Below are positions 45,936-56,300 of a stretch of DNA of 64,000 bases, one piece after another. Positions within the stretch are counted from its first letter, which is position 1. Every line of letters begins with the position of its first letter. The stretch is from Methylomonas sp. MK1 (GTDB lineage: Bacteria; Pseudomonadota; Gammaproteobacteria; Methylococcales; Methylomonadaceae): positions 2,542,001-2,606,000 of the forward strand of contig NZ_AQOV01000001.1 in NCBI RefSeq assembly GCF_000365425.1, read 5' to 3'. Under the pieces are notes generated by a model. The model was not told where the DNA came from. It did no database searches and saw only the letters and a list, made by a program, of their open reading frames with translations. The position numbers and the translations under genes were made by a program.

Positions 45936-48900
45936 CAAGCTATCCTGGCAATCAAACCGTTCAATATGTCACCCGGCGAAATATCCGGCACCTCGAACTG
46001 CACATCGTCCAGCGACACATCGAAGGGCTGACCTTCGTGGTAATGCACCGGCAGACTGATACCGAACTTATAATCCGAACCGAATTGATACGAGGCCAGT
46101 TGCCAGCGTTGATCGTAAACGCTAAAGCCCAACGCCGTCACCGCCACGTAACCGGATATATCGAAGGTAAAGCTGGGTTGAGCGGATACCGATAACTTGG
46201 CGGTCAAATCCAGACCGGTGGCCGGCGTCCAATCGACGTGCACGCCCGCCTCCGCCGCACCTTCAATTCCCAATTTGCCGCCTATCTCCAGGCCGCCGGT
46301 GGCACTGGCACCTGTGATACCCAAGCCGATACCGGCCCGCACCGCCAAGCGCAAGCCGGCATCGGCCGGCACTTTAAGATGCGCGTCGCCGGTAATTTTG
46401 GTGTTTTCTTCATGATCCGGATTGTAGGTCAAACCGATTTTCAACTGATCCAGGCTGCCGGGGCCAATGCCTGCCGTCGCACTGAGATTGCCGCCCACTT
46501 CCGCGACGATACCCGGCACAATCGGTACTTGCGTGGCGACGGCAAACAGCGATTTGTTGATCTCCTTGCGCGGAAAGATCTCCAACGAACTGGGTAAACC
46601 CAATTCGCCGGACACGGTAATCTCGCCTGTCTCGTCCAATGTCAAGCCAACGGTCGCCTTCAGCCAGGGCGCTGCGGTCACGTCGACCGTGCCGCTGCCC
46701 CAGACCTTGATCGGTTCGGCCTCGCCGCCACCTTCACCGACCACGGCTTTGGCATTCAAATCGATATTACCGGCCAGCATGCTGCGTTTGTAGTTGGCCG
46801 TGAGTTTGCCATTCAATAAGCCATCTTTATAATCCAGTTTGATTTTGGCGCTGGCGTCCAATCCGCTCAAATCGGGCTCAAGCTCGCCGCCGCCGCCCAA
46901 TGACCAGTCATCGCCCTTGCGCTCCGCCGAGACATTCAGCTTGCCGGCTTTGATACGCGGGATGGTGTCGGACAGCGTTGCCTCGCCGCCCAAGCTGATA
47001 TTGCCGGTATCGTCGGCATGCGCGGACAATTTGGCGCCTTTAAAGCCGGGCACGGAAACCTCGGCATCGCCGGCAAAATCGATGGCTTTTTTGGCATCGT
47101 CGTAAGCTAGGGTAAAACTGGCTTTTTTGATGCCTTTCAACGCCCCCGGCTTCAGGCCGAGCGTACCCGAAGCTTTGATGCCTTTAGCGCTGTCATAATC
47201 GATGCGCCCCGCACCGGTGAACAGCTGTTTATCAAATTCCAATTGGCCGGCCATCGCAAAGCCCCCGGCGGTGGCACTGCCCTCCAAAGAACCTTTAGCT
47301 AGTTCGCCGATATGAAACTCCACCAAGCCGGCGGCGGCAATCGGCGTGGCCGCGCCGGCACTCAGCGTCAGCGAACTGCTATCCAATTGGATAGGCCCTT
47401 TCATGTCGAATTCATCGGTAGAAAAGGTTTTCGAGAACACCAGATCGCCGCCTACCAGCGCCACGTCGACAGTCGTGCCAGCCAACAGCGGAATACCGTC
47501 GATGGTTAAGACGCCGCCGCCGACGATATTGGCGCTGGCATCCATATCGGCGTTGTTCAGCGCAATCGGGCTCAAAGTCTTGGCTTTAAAGGCGTTGCGA
47601 TAAGCATCAGCTACTTGGCCGGGCGGAATATGGCATAGCGTCGGCGCACCGCTGCTGACAAAATTTAGTGTAGTGTTCTGCGCATCGACTTTTTTGGTTT
47701 TGGGCATGGTCAGTGTCACCGTACCGCTACCGGCGCTGCGGTTGAAGGTTCCGCCAACCACCGACATGCCGCCCCAACTGCCGGCGTCGAAGGTTTCGCT
47801 GCCGGGGTCGCCCTTCATGGCGCTAACAAACATCACCCCGGCGCCGGGACGCGGCAGCAGCCGCAATTTATCGTTGGCAAACAGATCGGGCGCATTGGAT
47901 TTGGTGGCCTTCTCCAACGGCTTCAGATGTTCCATCTTCGTGACGCGGTCGGCCTGCCAACAGATGCCCGGATTGCCGCCGACGGCCCCCTCGAATTTCA
48001 CTTCGTCGAAAATCAGCTTATCCTGATAGCTGGTTTTGATCGCGTCCAGTGCAGCCGACGCCGGATCTTTGGCTGCGGTAGCCGGTGCTGCGCCGCCTCC
48101 CGCAGCTGGGGCCGGAGTAGGCGCCGCGGCATTCGCAGCCGGTGCCGGTGCAGCGCCAGGGGCGGCTTTGCCCCGCCCAGGCAACGGTTTGGAGAGATTT
48201 TCCGGCAAGTCGCCACCACCTTCCACTTCGGGCGGGATGGCCGCGCGTATCGCCTTATCGATGGCGTTTTTAATCTTGCTACCCGAACTGCGATTGGCGC
48301 TGGCATCCAGTAACTGGAAGTTTTCCAGCTTGTCGGCATCACCGCCCAATTGAAGCTCCAGAATATGATCGACATCGAACAGGTGCGGCGCGCCCTGACT
48401 ATTCCACCACGGCAGAATGGCCTGCTCGCGGATGTCGCTTTCGGAGCCGATCAGATAGCCTTGGCCGCCACCCCCGGCTTTCAGCTTCAAGGCATATTGC
48501 GTGCTGGCACCGTTGGTATCCGGCAAAGTGTTGTCGCTGCCGAGGTAGGGTTTTAAATCCCAGCCACCGGACGACGGTTTGATCTGCTTTTTCCAGTCGT
48601 CAATCTGGTTGGTACGCTCGTCGGCTTGTGGCAGTTTCCAATTGGTCAGCCCGCCGTATTTAGCGCTGAATTTTTCCTGCATGCCCGGTTTTTGCGGCAA
48701 AGTCAGCAGGGGCACATGCAATTCCCCACCCTTCAGCGTACCTTTACCGGCACTTTTGGCACCGCCCGCGGCGGGAGCGGCAGCAGGTGCCACCGGCGGC
48801 GCGCGCATCACGCGCTGCACCCCGCCGCTTTGTTGCACCACATGGCTCAACTCGTGCGCCAGCAGTTCGCGTCCGGCGTCGGCTTCCGGCGCAAACTCGC

Positions 48901-49753
48901 CGGGCGCGAAGTAAACATCGTTACCAACGGTAAAGGCACGGGCATTAAGTTGCTTGCACAAATCCGCCGCTTCGGCATCGTTATGAATGGTCACCCCGGC
49001 AAAATCCGCACCAAGCTGTTGCTCCATCTCGCGCCGGATATTTTCCGGCAACGGCGCTCCCTTACCCCGGCTTTCCTCGATTCGCGCCTCCACCGACTGC
49101 TCGACTGTGTTTGCCGACGCGGCTGATTCGGTATCGTCAGGCTGCTCTGCTTGTTCGGCGGCAGCCCTGTGCAGGCGGGTTTGGGCGACCGTTTGCTCCT
49201 CATCCGCCGGTTTGGATTTGCGTAACAAACGCGCGGCAGTCGTTTGTTGTTCGTCTGTCTTCTCCGGTCCTGCGGCCTTGCGAAATAGCCGCGCAGCCTT
49301 GGGCTTTTCTTCTTCGGCCTTACGACTCAGCCGTTTGGCCTGATCTTGTTTTTTATCCTCGGTTTCCACAGAACGCTGCGCGGCTGGGTTTTTCTTTTCC
49401 TCATCCGGCTTTTTCGCCCGGCGCACCGGTTTTTGCTCCTCTTCCGGCTTGGCTGCATCCGCCACAGCCCGGTTCAGCCGCCGCAACAAGCGCTGAGCAC
49501 TCGGCACCGGCTTGCTGGAAATCATCTCCTTGTCTTCCTTCACCCCCGGCTGTTCGCCGGTTTTTTTGGCGCGGCTGACTTCCTGCGCTACTTGGTCGAC
49601 TTCCCTTTCTTCAGGGTCCTGCGGCTGGCTGACGGCCATCTTGCGTTGCAGATACGCCGGTTTCCGCTGTTTTTTCTCTTCGTTGGGTTTGGGCGGCGCA
49701 CTGGTTTTGCGCTGCGGCTGCTTTTTGCGGAGTTTGGACGCCAAGGTTGTCAT
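45935..49753 (-). CDS. Large DUF4157 protein with HNH-like motif, candidate eCIS payload
   Basis: A 1272-residue protein in four parts. Residues 1-230: disordered, Lys/Glu/Arg-rich, with repeated RLLRK/RLFRK-type blocks. Residues about 233-311: a DUF4157 domain ending in the zinc-type motif HELSH (300-304), the domain widely linked to eCIS effectors. Residues about 430-510: FDVDHILELQLGG, then ENFQLLDASANRSSG, which fits an HNH/beta-beta-alpha nuclease (D462-H463, N478, N487). From about 560 to 1260: many Gly-rich alternating beta strands (GELEPDLSGLDASAKIKLDY type) like a long beta-sheet or lipid-transfer-type domain. It has no signal peptide, which suits loading into an injection particle. 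Toxic function is inference. Confidence 0.82.
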   Translation of the reverse strand: MTTLASKLRKKQPQRKTSAPPKPNEEKKQRKPAYLQRKMAVSQPQDPEEREVDQVAQEVSRAKKTGEQPGVKEDKEMISSKPVPSAQRLLRRLNRAVADAAKPEEEQKPVRRAKKPDEEKKNPAAQRSVETEDKKQDQAKRLSRKAEEEKPKAARLFRKAAGPEKTDEQQTTAARLLRKSKPADEEQTVAQTRLHRAAAEQAEQPDDTESAASANTVEQSVEARIEESRGKGAPLPENIRREMEQQLGADFAGVTIHNDAEAADLCKQLNARAFTVGNDVYFAPGEFAPEADAGRELLAHELSHVVQQSGGVQRVMRAPPVAPAAAPAAGGAKSAGKGTLKGGELHVPLLTLPQKPGMQEKFSAKYGGLTNWKLPQADERTNQIDDWKKQIKPSSGGWDLKPYLGSDNTLPDTNGASTQYALKLKAGGGGQGYLIGSESDIREQAILPWWNSQGAPHLFDVDHILELQLGGDADKLENFQLLDASANRSSGSKIKNAIDKAIRAAIPPEVEGGGDLPENLSKPLPGRGKAAPGAAPAPAANAAAPTPAPAAGGGAAPATAAKDPASAALDAIKTSYQDKLIFDEVKFEGAVGGNPGICWQADRVTKMEHLKPLEKATKSNAPDLFANDKLRLLPRPGAGVMFVSAMKGDPGSETFDAGSWGGMSVVGGTFNRSAGSGTVTLTMPKTKKVDAQNTTLNFVSSGAPTLCHIPPGQVADAYRNAFKAKTLSPIALNNADMDASANIVGGGVLTIDGIPLLAGTTVDVALVGGDLVFSKTFSTDEFDMKGPIQLDSSSLTLSAGAATPIAAAGLVEFHIGELAKGSLEGSATAGGFAMAGQLEFDKQLFTGAGRIDYDSAKGIKASGTLGLKPGALKGIKKASFTLAYDDAKKAIDFAGDAEVSVPGFKGAKLSAHADDTGNISLGGEATLSDTIPRIKAGKLNVSAERKGDDWSLGGGGELEPDLSGLDASAKIKLDYKDGLLNGKLTANYKRSMLAGNIDLNAKAVVGEGGGEAEPIKVWGSGTVDVTAAPWLKATVGLTLDETGEITVSGELGLPSSLEIFPRKEINKSLFAVATQVPIVPGIVAEVGGNLSATAGIGPGSLDQLKIGLTYNPDHEENTKITGDAHLKVPADAGLRLAVRAGIGLGITGASATGGLEIGGKLGIEGAAEAGVHVDWTPATGLDLTAKLSVSAQPSFTFDISGYVAVTALGFSVYDQRWQLASYQFGSDYKFGISLPVHYHEGQPFDVSLDDVQFEVPDISPGDILNGLIARIA

Positions 49754-49756
49754 AAG

Positions 49757-51736
49757 CTAACTCCTTAACTGCTTTAACTGCGCCGGCGGATTGCGACCCA
49801 ATTTTTGATATTCGCGCTGCAAGGCCGACAACAACGGCTCAATGCCGATAGGCTGATCCGCCGGACTGCAACCGGCAGCGGTCAACACCACATTCCTGAT
49901 CTGCCCGCCGCTAATGTCACAATAACTGGCCAAGGTCTTGCACAAATCATCGCTGGGGCTACGCTGCCCGAAATGGCTGCGCCATAAATCCAGACGCTCC
50001 TGAAAACCCGGCATTGGAAAGTCAACGATTGCGTCCAGACGACGAGTAAAGGCGTTGTCGATGCGCTCGCGGCTGTTGGTGGTCAGAATGGTGATGCCGG
50101 GGTGGTTTTCGATACGGGTCAATAAAAAGTTAGTCAACATATTGGCGTAACGTTCGCCGCTTTGCTGGGCGTCGGTGCGCCGACCAAATAACGAGTCGGC
50201 TTCGTCGAACAACAATATCGCATCGGCGGCGGCGGCCAAATCCAGCAAACTACCCAGATTTTTCTCGGATTCGCCGACGTATTTGTTCATGATCGCCGCC
50301 AAGTCGACGCGGTACAGCGGCGCGCCCAGCGCGGTCGCGACATAACTGGCGGCCAGGGTCTTGCCGGTGCCGCTGTCACCGACGAACAAGGCCCGCAGGC
50401 CGGCATTGCGCGAGGCTTGCAAGGTTACGCCCAAAGCTTCCCACAACGATTCGCGGCTGTGGGCACGGGCGATGAAGTCGTGCAGATATTGTTCGACCAA
50501 CGGCGGAAATACCACCGCCTCGCGTTCGACCCGCCGCCGTACCGGCTCTGCCAATAATCGTAGGCGTTCCGCGCCCAAGTCACGACGGGCTTGGGCAATA
50601 TGTTCGACAGTCAGCGCACTACGGCTTTGTTCGGCGCGCAGTACCGCATTGCGCGCCACCTTCTGAATCACCGGCCCGCTTAGCAAAGCACTGGCGGCAC
50701 GGCCGGCCAATTCGGGATCGGCGAGATAACGGGTCCAAAGCTGGCGGCGCTCGGCTTCGTCAGGTACGCCCATTTCCAGTTCCAGCAAATCCTGACCGGA
50801 CACCGCATCGGTCATCCCCAACACAATCACATGCGCAATATTGGGCTGGATTGCCGGCAGCTGCCAGCTTTCGCCGGCCACGACCTGCACCTTGATTACC
50901 GGCAGCCAGCCGGCCAGTTGGCAGGCCAGCGGTAAGGCCGGCTGCTGTTGCCACAACTCGCTCGGCACTTCGATGGCCGTTAATCCCAACAAGCCCGCCA
51001 ATTCGGCGGCCAAGGCCCGCCGACCGCAACCGCTGTTGCCGCGTATCGCCAGGCCGCGCACCTCGCCTTTCGCCAATAATGTTGCCAGATGCGGCAATTG
51101 TTTGCGGATGCGCAACGGCAACAACTCGCGGTCAGTCAGCGCAATCGCCCGACAGCCCGGCCAAATAGCCGGTCTGCCGCACAATACCGACCACAAGGCC
51201 GGCTCGATACGCAATTGCCTGAGCGACAACGGCCCCGATCCTTCGAGTAATAACACCTGTTGTTGCACCAACGGCGTAGCATGCAAATCCAGCGCATCCA
51301 GCGTACCGGCGCCGAATAATTCGTCCAGCATCGTTAGCGCCAAATGCACGGCCAAACGGTTGCCGGGATTGGGCGCCTGCAACTCGCTGAGCGTCAGGGT
51401 CACCAGATAGTCAGTCTCGGCGCTGCCGACCAAGGCCAACAAAAAGGCTTGCGGCAAGCCAATATGTTGTTCGTGCAACCACTGACCAAAGGGACCGGGC
51501 AAGGCCCGTATCTGGGATGCTGCGTGTTCGCGCATTTGTATCCAACTCGGCAGAACTTCCACGTTTAACTGCCGGGCGGCTTGCTGACGCAATTGCTCGG
51601 ACAGCTCGGTGTCGCCCGGCATCATCCGTTCCCAGAACTCGGCCAAACCAACACGCACCAAGGCCGCCAGCGGTTGCTGCCGGCCAGGCGTTTGTAGATT
51701 TAGCGATTCGGCAAAGGGCTGCGGCGGCTTAGTCAT
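49757..51736 (-). CDS. eCIS-type AAA+ ATPase
   Basis: A 659-residue ATPase of the kind that marks extracellular contractile injection systems (Afp15-like). A degenerate first AAA module (about 225-330, GNSGCGRRALAAELAG) precedes a complete second one: Walker A VGDSGTGKTLAASY (K459), Walker B AILLFDEADSLFGRR, sensor 1 ITILTTNSRERIDNAF, and arginine finger region TRRLDAIVDFPMPG. It probably remodels or recycles particle parts before release. It overlaps the preceding gene by eight bases and ends three bases before the DUF4157 gene. Confidence 0.92.
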   Translation of the reverse strand: MTKPPQPFAESLNLQTPGRQQPLAALVRVGLAEFWERMMPGDTELSEQLRQQAARQLNVEVLPSWIQMREHAASQIRALPGPFGQWLHEQHIGLPQAFLLALVGSAETDYLVTLTLSELQAPNPGNRLAVHLALTMLDELFGAGTLDALDLHATPLVQQQVLLLEGSGPLSLRQLRIEPALWSVLCGRPAIWPGCRAIALTDRELLPLRIRKQLPHLATLLAKGEVRGLAIRGNSGCGRRALAAELAGLLGLTAIEVPSELWQQQPALPLACQLAGWLPVIKVQVVAGESWQLPAIQPNIAHVIVLGMTDAVSGQDLLELEMGVPDEAERRQLWTRYLADPELAGRAASALLSGPVIQKVARNAVLRAEQSRSALTVEHIAQARRDLGAERLRLLAEPVRRRVEREAVVFPPLVEQYLHDFIARAHSRESLWEALGVTLQASRNAGLRALFVGDSGTGKTLAASYVATALGAPLYRVDLAAIMNKYVGESEKNLGSLLDLAAAADAILLFDEADSLFGRRTDAQQSGERYANMLTNFLLTRIENHPGITILTTNSRERIDNAFTRRLDAIVDFPMPGFQERLDLWRSHFGQRSPSDDLCKTLASYCDISGGQIRNVVLTAAGCSPADQPIGIEPLLSALQREYQKLGRNPPAQLKQLRS

Positions 51737-53345
51737 AATGAAAACTCACGACTCGGCCCAGCCACGGCAGCCAGCCCGGATTGATGTCCAGCCCGGCCAG
51801 ACGCACCGGCAATCGGATCGCCGACATCGGCGCGTACAAATCGATATGGCTGGGGCTGTAGTGAATTTGCCCGGCAAGCGCCAACAACTCAGGCTGCCAA
51901 ACGCCGGTCTTGCCATACCAGCGCTCGGCCAGACTCAACACCTGTGCGCGGGCCGGCAATGGCGGCAATTGGACCAGTTCGGCGCTATCATCCAGACCCA
52001 ATTGCAGCGCGATGAAATCGACCAGCGCGTCGTCCTCTTCCAACTGCAATTCTTGCCCCAACCGATACAACCAGGCCCAGCCGCTAGGCAATGTTTCGGC
52101 ATGTTCCAGCATCAAGCCGCGCATTTCTGGCCGGTTGAGCATATTTAGTAAATACAGCAAGCCGCCTTGCTGGGTAAGGAATTCGGCAAATTCCGGGCGT
52201 TCCATGGCTAGCTTGGGTTTCAGACTTTGTTGAGGCTCCAAGGCGCGGATAGAAGAATCGGCAAATGACGCGTCTGCCGCAATGGGGGCTTGCGAAGGTT
52301 GTTGCCGGACATTTTTGTTGTTTTGCGCGATATAGCGCCGAACATCGGACGACAAAGGCGTTTGGTTTTCGACACCGACATTGGACTTTAACTTTACATC
52401 TGCCTGCGCTTGCGTCTGGCCGGCTTGGCTAGCCGGCGGCGCTTGCGGAAGGGGTTTAGCTTGCTGGGGCTGAACCGCTCCCTGGATCGTATCAACCAAG
52501 ACTGGCAACGATAACTCAGCAATCGCGTGCTTTGGCTTAACTTGTAGCGGAGACGCAAAACAGCTGGATAAAAACGCCAGCACCTTAGCCGGCTGTTGTT
52601 GCAACAGCAACGGCGCCGCTTCCTGACCGATCAGCAACAAGGCCAATTGATAACGGCCATCGCTGACTTTCAGCTCTTGCAACAGCGTTCGCCATTGCGC
52701 CAAGAATCCGGGCCGCCGATACAGTTGTTCAACCCAAGCCTGAGCTCCGGCAGCCAAGGGATGTGACCTTTCTGTGCCATCGATTTCAGAGCCAAGCAGC
52801 TCGGCTATTTCCAGACTAGATGGCAACCGAAAACCGCTCAGCCCCGCTAGTTCAACCGCCAATTGTCGAGCATCGCTGTCGTTCAGACTCAACCAGACGG
52901 CGGCTAAGCCACCCCGTTGCGCCAACCGCGCAGTAACTGACGGCAGCAAGGCCAGATGTTCCGACAATATGCCGGATATGGCTCGCGACACCGGCAAATC
53001 AAACCAATGCGTCCACCGCCGCCAATACCACTTAAAACCGGCGCGGCCGCGCAGCAAATCCGCCAGCAAGGCCGCCAGTAACTCGGCCAAGCTGGCAAAG
53101 CGCATCACCTGTTCAGGATTATTGCTTTGCGTTAAATATTGCCGGGTTTGCTCAAGCAACTGCCTAGGCAGTTGTCGCGCTGCACCGCTGACTTGCAGGC
53201 GGCGGATAAAAACCCAGCTGTCGCGCTCGGTGTGCGGCCAATCTGCACTTTGCAAACTGTCGCGTAAGCTATCCGCCGCCCGCTGCTGTCCGGCCCGGAC
53301 GGTCAGACGGTGTATCGCAACGGTATCGGCGGCCAGGGTGCTCAT
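51729..53345 (-). CDS. Conserved eCIS-cluster protein, function unknown
   Basis: A 538-residue protein with a helical N-terminal half, a Gln/Pro/Ala-rich low-complexity linker (about 290-345), and a helical C-terminal region that ends with a beta stretch: HIDLYAPMSAIRLPVRLAGLD, NPGWLPWLGRVVSFHYD. That end motif, directly before the AAA+ gene, is one I associate with this position in eCIS loci. The N-terminus starts AVAIHR-like (VAIHRLTVRAGQQ), vaguely like tape-measure/cap proteins of the CIS_TMP group. I cannot assign it to one of the known particle parts. Confidence 0.65.
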   Translation of the reverse strand: MSTLAADTVAIHRLTVRAGQQRAADSLRDSLQSADWPHTERDSWVFIRRLQVSGAARQLPRQLLEQTRQYLTQSNNPEQVMRFASLAELLAALLADLLRGRAGFKWYWRRWTHWFDLPVSRAISGILSEHLALLPSVTARLAQRGGLAAVWLSLNDSDARQLAVELAGLSGFRLPSSLEIAELLGSEIDGTERSHPLAAGAQAWVEQLYRRPGFLAQWRTLLQELKVSDGRYQLALLLIGQEAAPLLLQQQPAKVLAFLSSCFASPLQVKPKHAIAELSLPVLVDTIQGAVQPQQAKPLPQAPPASQAGQTQAQADVKLKSNVGVENQTPLSSDVRRYIAQNNKNVRQQPSQAPIAADASFADSSIRALEPQQSLKPKLAMERPEFAEFLTQQGGLLYLLNMLNRPEMRGLMLEHAETLPSGWAWLYRLGQELQLEEDDALVDFIALQLGLDDSAELVQLPPLPARAQVLSLAERWYGKTGVWQPELLALAGQIHYSPSHIDLYAPMSAIRLPVRLAGLDINPGWLPWLGRVVSFHYD

Positions 53346-53354
53346 ATCGTCAAG

Positions 53355-56300
53355 TTACAAGCGCTGCTGCGTCAGCTTATTCGCCACCACGCTAAATCGG
53401 GTGTTAATCTTCACGCCGCATTGCAGTATATCGACGATGGTGACCTGGGTGCTTTGCGGACTGTGATCTTCCACCGCCAGCACCGCGACCACGCGTTGTT
53501 CGGTATCCAGCAATTGCAGCCGGGTACCCGGCAACGGCGGCCGGTTTAGTTTGACCTGCAAACGCTCTCCGATAGCCGCCAAGCGCGGCGGCACATGCAC
53601 ATTGCCGCGAATGATTTCCTGCGGATCGCCCAGCGAGGCATGAATCAGCACCGCCCGGATCATATTGCGCATGGCGCTGCGACTGGCAGCGGAGGCATCG
53701 CGGTCCAATTGCCGAAACCACCAGGCAATCAATTCCGACACCGTGCGCGCGGCATTGAAATCGTCGGCTTCCGCTCTATCCATACCCGGCCACCACGACA
53801 CATCTTCGACGCGAATCTGATCGTCCTCGGCCAGTTGCCCCCATTGCAAACGCAAGGACGGCGGCAGCAGATTGAGTTTTTCCAGCAAACAAGACTGGCA
53901 ATGCTCCAGCTGCTCGCGCAATTCGTGGGCGGGTTTGCGTAGCGGTCCAGCGACGCCGGCCAGATCTTCCAAAGCCAACACCTTGGCGGCTGCGGCCTGG
54001 GTTTGCAAACTGCTGACGGTAAAAGCCGGCAAACTGAAACTCGCCCACTGCTGCATCACGATCTGGGTTTGCAGGTGCACGGTTTGCAGGCGGGCCTGCA
54101 AGGTATCGGTATTCGCCGGCGTCAGCAGGCTGGCGGGTCTGGCTTTGAAGCGGGCCTGGCGCAATTGCCCCAGATAATCGAATTGTTGAAACGGCGGCAG
54201 CCTGGGCCGCAAGGGTTTTAAGCCGGCCCAGTCGTCCATCGGAATCTCGCAGATCGCCGCGAAAAACGGATCCAGCGCCGCCGGCAAATCCACTTCCTCT
54301 TCCCAATCGCAGCCGGGGACGATGTCCCTACTGCTGCCGTAACGCAAAGCCAACGGGTCCGCCAAGGCGGCGCTGACCGGCGTGCCGCGTACTCTGACGT
54401 AATACAAGCCGCGCAAGGCTTTGGTCAAAATTCGCGTGCGTTCGTTGTTCAGAGCCCATACTTGCCGCCAGTCTTCTTCCAGCAAGCGCTGCGCGACTCC
54501 GTAGTCGCCGAGCTGTTCGACGCGGAATCTGTCCATACCTTCCAGGGTTTCCCGCGCCACCCGGATCAGCCCGGCCAATTTGTCGATCTGCGCTAGTTTA
54601 TTGGCTTGTTCGCGTAATTTGCCTTGCAGTTTGCGTTCGATATTGTTGTAACGCGCCTCGAAAATCGCAATCCATTGCGTCAAAATCCGCCCGGCTTTGA
54701 ACAAGGCATGATAGCGATATTGGGTCTTCAACAGGCTGGAACGCTGCGGATTGTTCGGGGCGTTTTTGTCGGCCAGATTATCCAGCACCGCCGGAGACTC
54801 CAGTTTGCCGCTGCGCTCGAACGGGTTGCTGGCATTGGCGCCGGCCTGATCGTCTTCCACCACGCCGATTTTTTCCATCTGCTTGCGCAAGGTCGCGGCG
54901 TCGGTTGGGTCGAACAGATCGGTAAGCGTAGCCAGCAATTCCTTCATCCCGTAATAGGCCTTGGCGTATTCGTTGATTTCCGGGCTGATATGATCGATCA
55001 CCCCGAACCGATATTCCTTGGCTTCGAAGGCCGGCTTACTGACCGCTTCCTTGGTAATGCGCGACAACATATCCAGGCGGTTTTTGTTGATGCCCAATTC
55101 AAACGCCGAATAGGTTTGCGGCTTGCTGGTCAATAAAAACGCCGACTTGGACACCGATGACGTGGACGCCAGCGCGTTGCTCAAAAGATTGTTGCTCAAG
55201 GCACTACTGGCGCTGATTTTCGGCGCAGCCATCTGCCTGATCGCGCTGTTGAATAGGCCCGCGGACGCGGTGGCAAAAACGGCTTTAGGCGCATTGCTGA
55301 CCACACTTTCCGTGCTGACGGCTTTTTCGACATTATTGGGAATTTCGGTAGCGTTGAGATTGGCGTACGGCAACCAGCGCGCGACCTGTAAGCCGGTACC
55401 GTCGCCGGCCACGCCGCCGGCCAGCGCGGCCAAGGCCACGGTTTGCGAATCCAGTTGCTGACGTTGTAACAATAAAAAGTCGCGGGTTTTCTCGACCCGG
55501 CTGCGTATGGCTCGAATCTGGTTTTCAATAGCTTCCAGTTCCACCAAGGCCACCGCATATTGCACCACCAAGCCGTCGTCGCTGGGCGTGGCGACCGGCG
55601 GCGGATTGCCGTCTGCGCCCAGCCAGTTACTATAAAAATTGGGTAAGGCAGGCACGCCCTTGCTGTAGGGATAAGGCGTACCGGGATTTTGCGGATCTTG
55701 TTGTTCGCTGTTGGCGCGGGCGATGACTTTCTCGAAAATCGTCAACGGCAAGGCCGGCGGCATTTCCGGCTTGGGCAAATCCAGGTTTTTGAATTGCGCC
55801 GGATCGAGTACCGCGTGTTCTGTCACGCCTATGCCGCCAGCCAAAGGCGGGGTGTTGGACGGTTCAACAAAATACAGCGCATCGAATTGTTGCCGCCACT
55901 TGCGCCAAGCCTCGTAAGCACGCATGTAAAACCGGAAAATGTCGCTTTCCAGCACGCTGTCGGTTTGCGGAATGTCCAATAAATTAGGCCGATAATCCGG
56001 CTCGTTCACCGCCAACAGCAAGCGAATCTTGTCGCCGGCAGGCTGGCGCAGATCGATTACTCGCCGAGCGATATGGCCGTTTAACAATTCGATCACCGCG
56101 TCTTCCGGCACCGGCACCATGTCTATGCCCAGATGCGTGGGCAGCCAAAGCAGATTCGGCGCGGGCTCTGCTGGACTTTGCAGCCAGTCCAACGGCAACT
56201 GACCGGCGGCCGGCAAGAAATCCAGATGCAGATTGTCTTGTAGAAATTGCGGCAACGGAATTTCAGCATTAGCCGGCAATCCTGCCGCTTGCATGACTCG

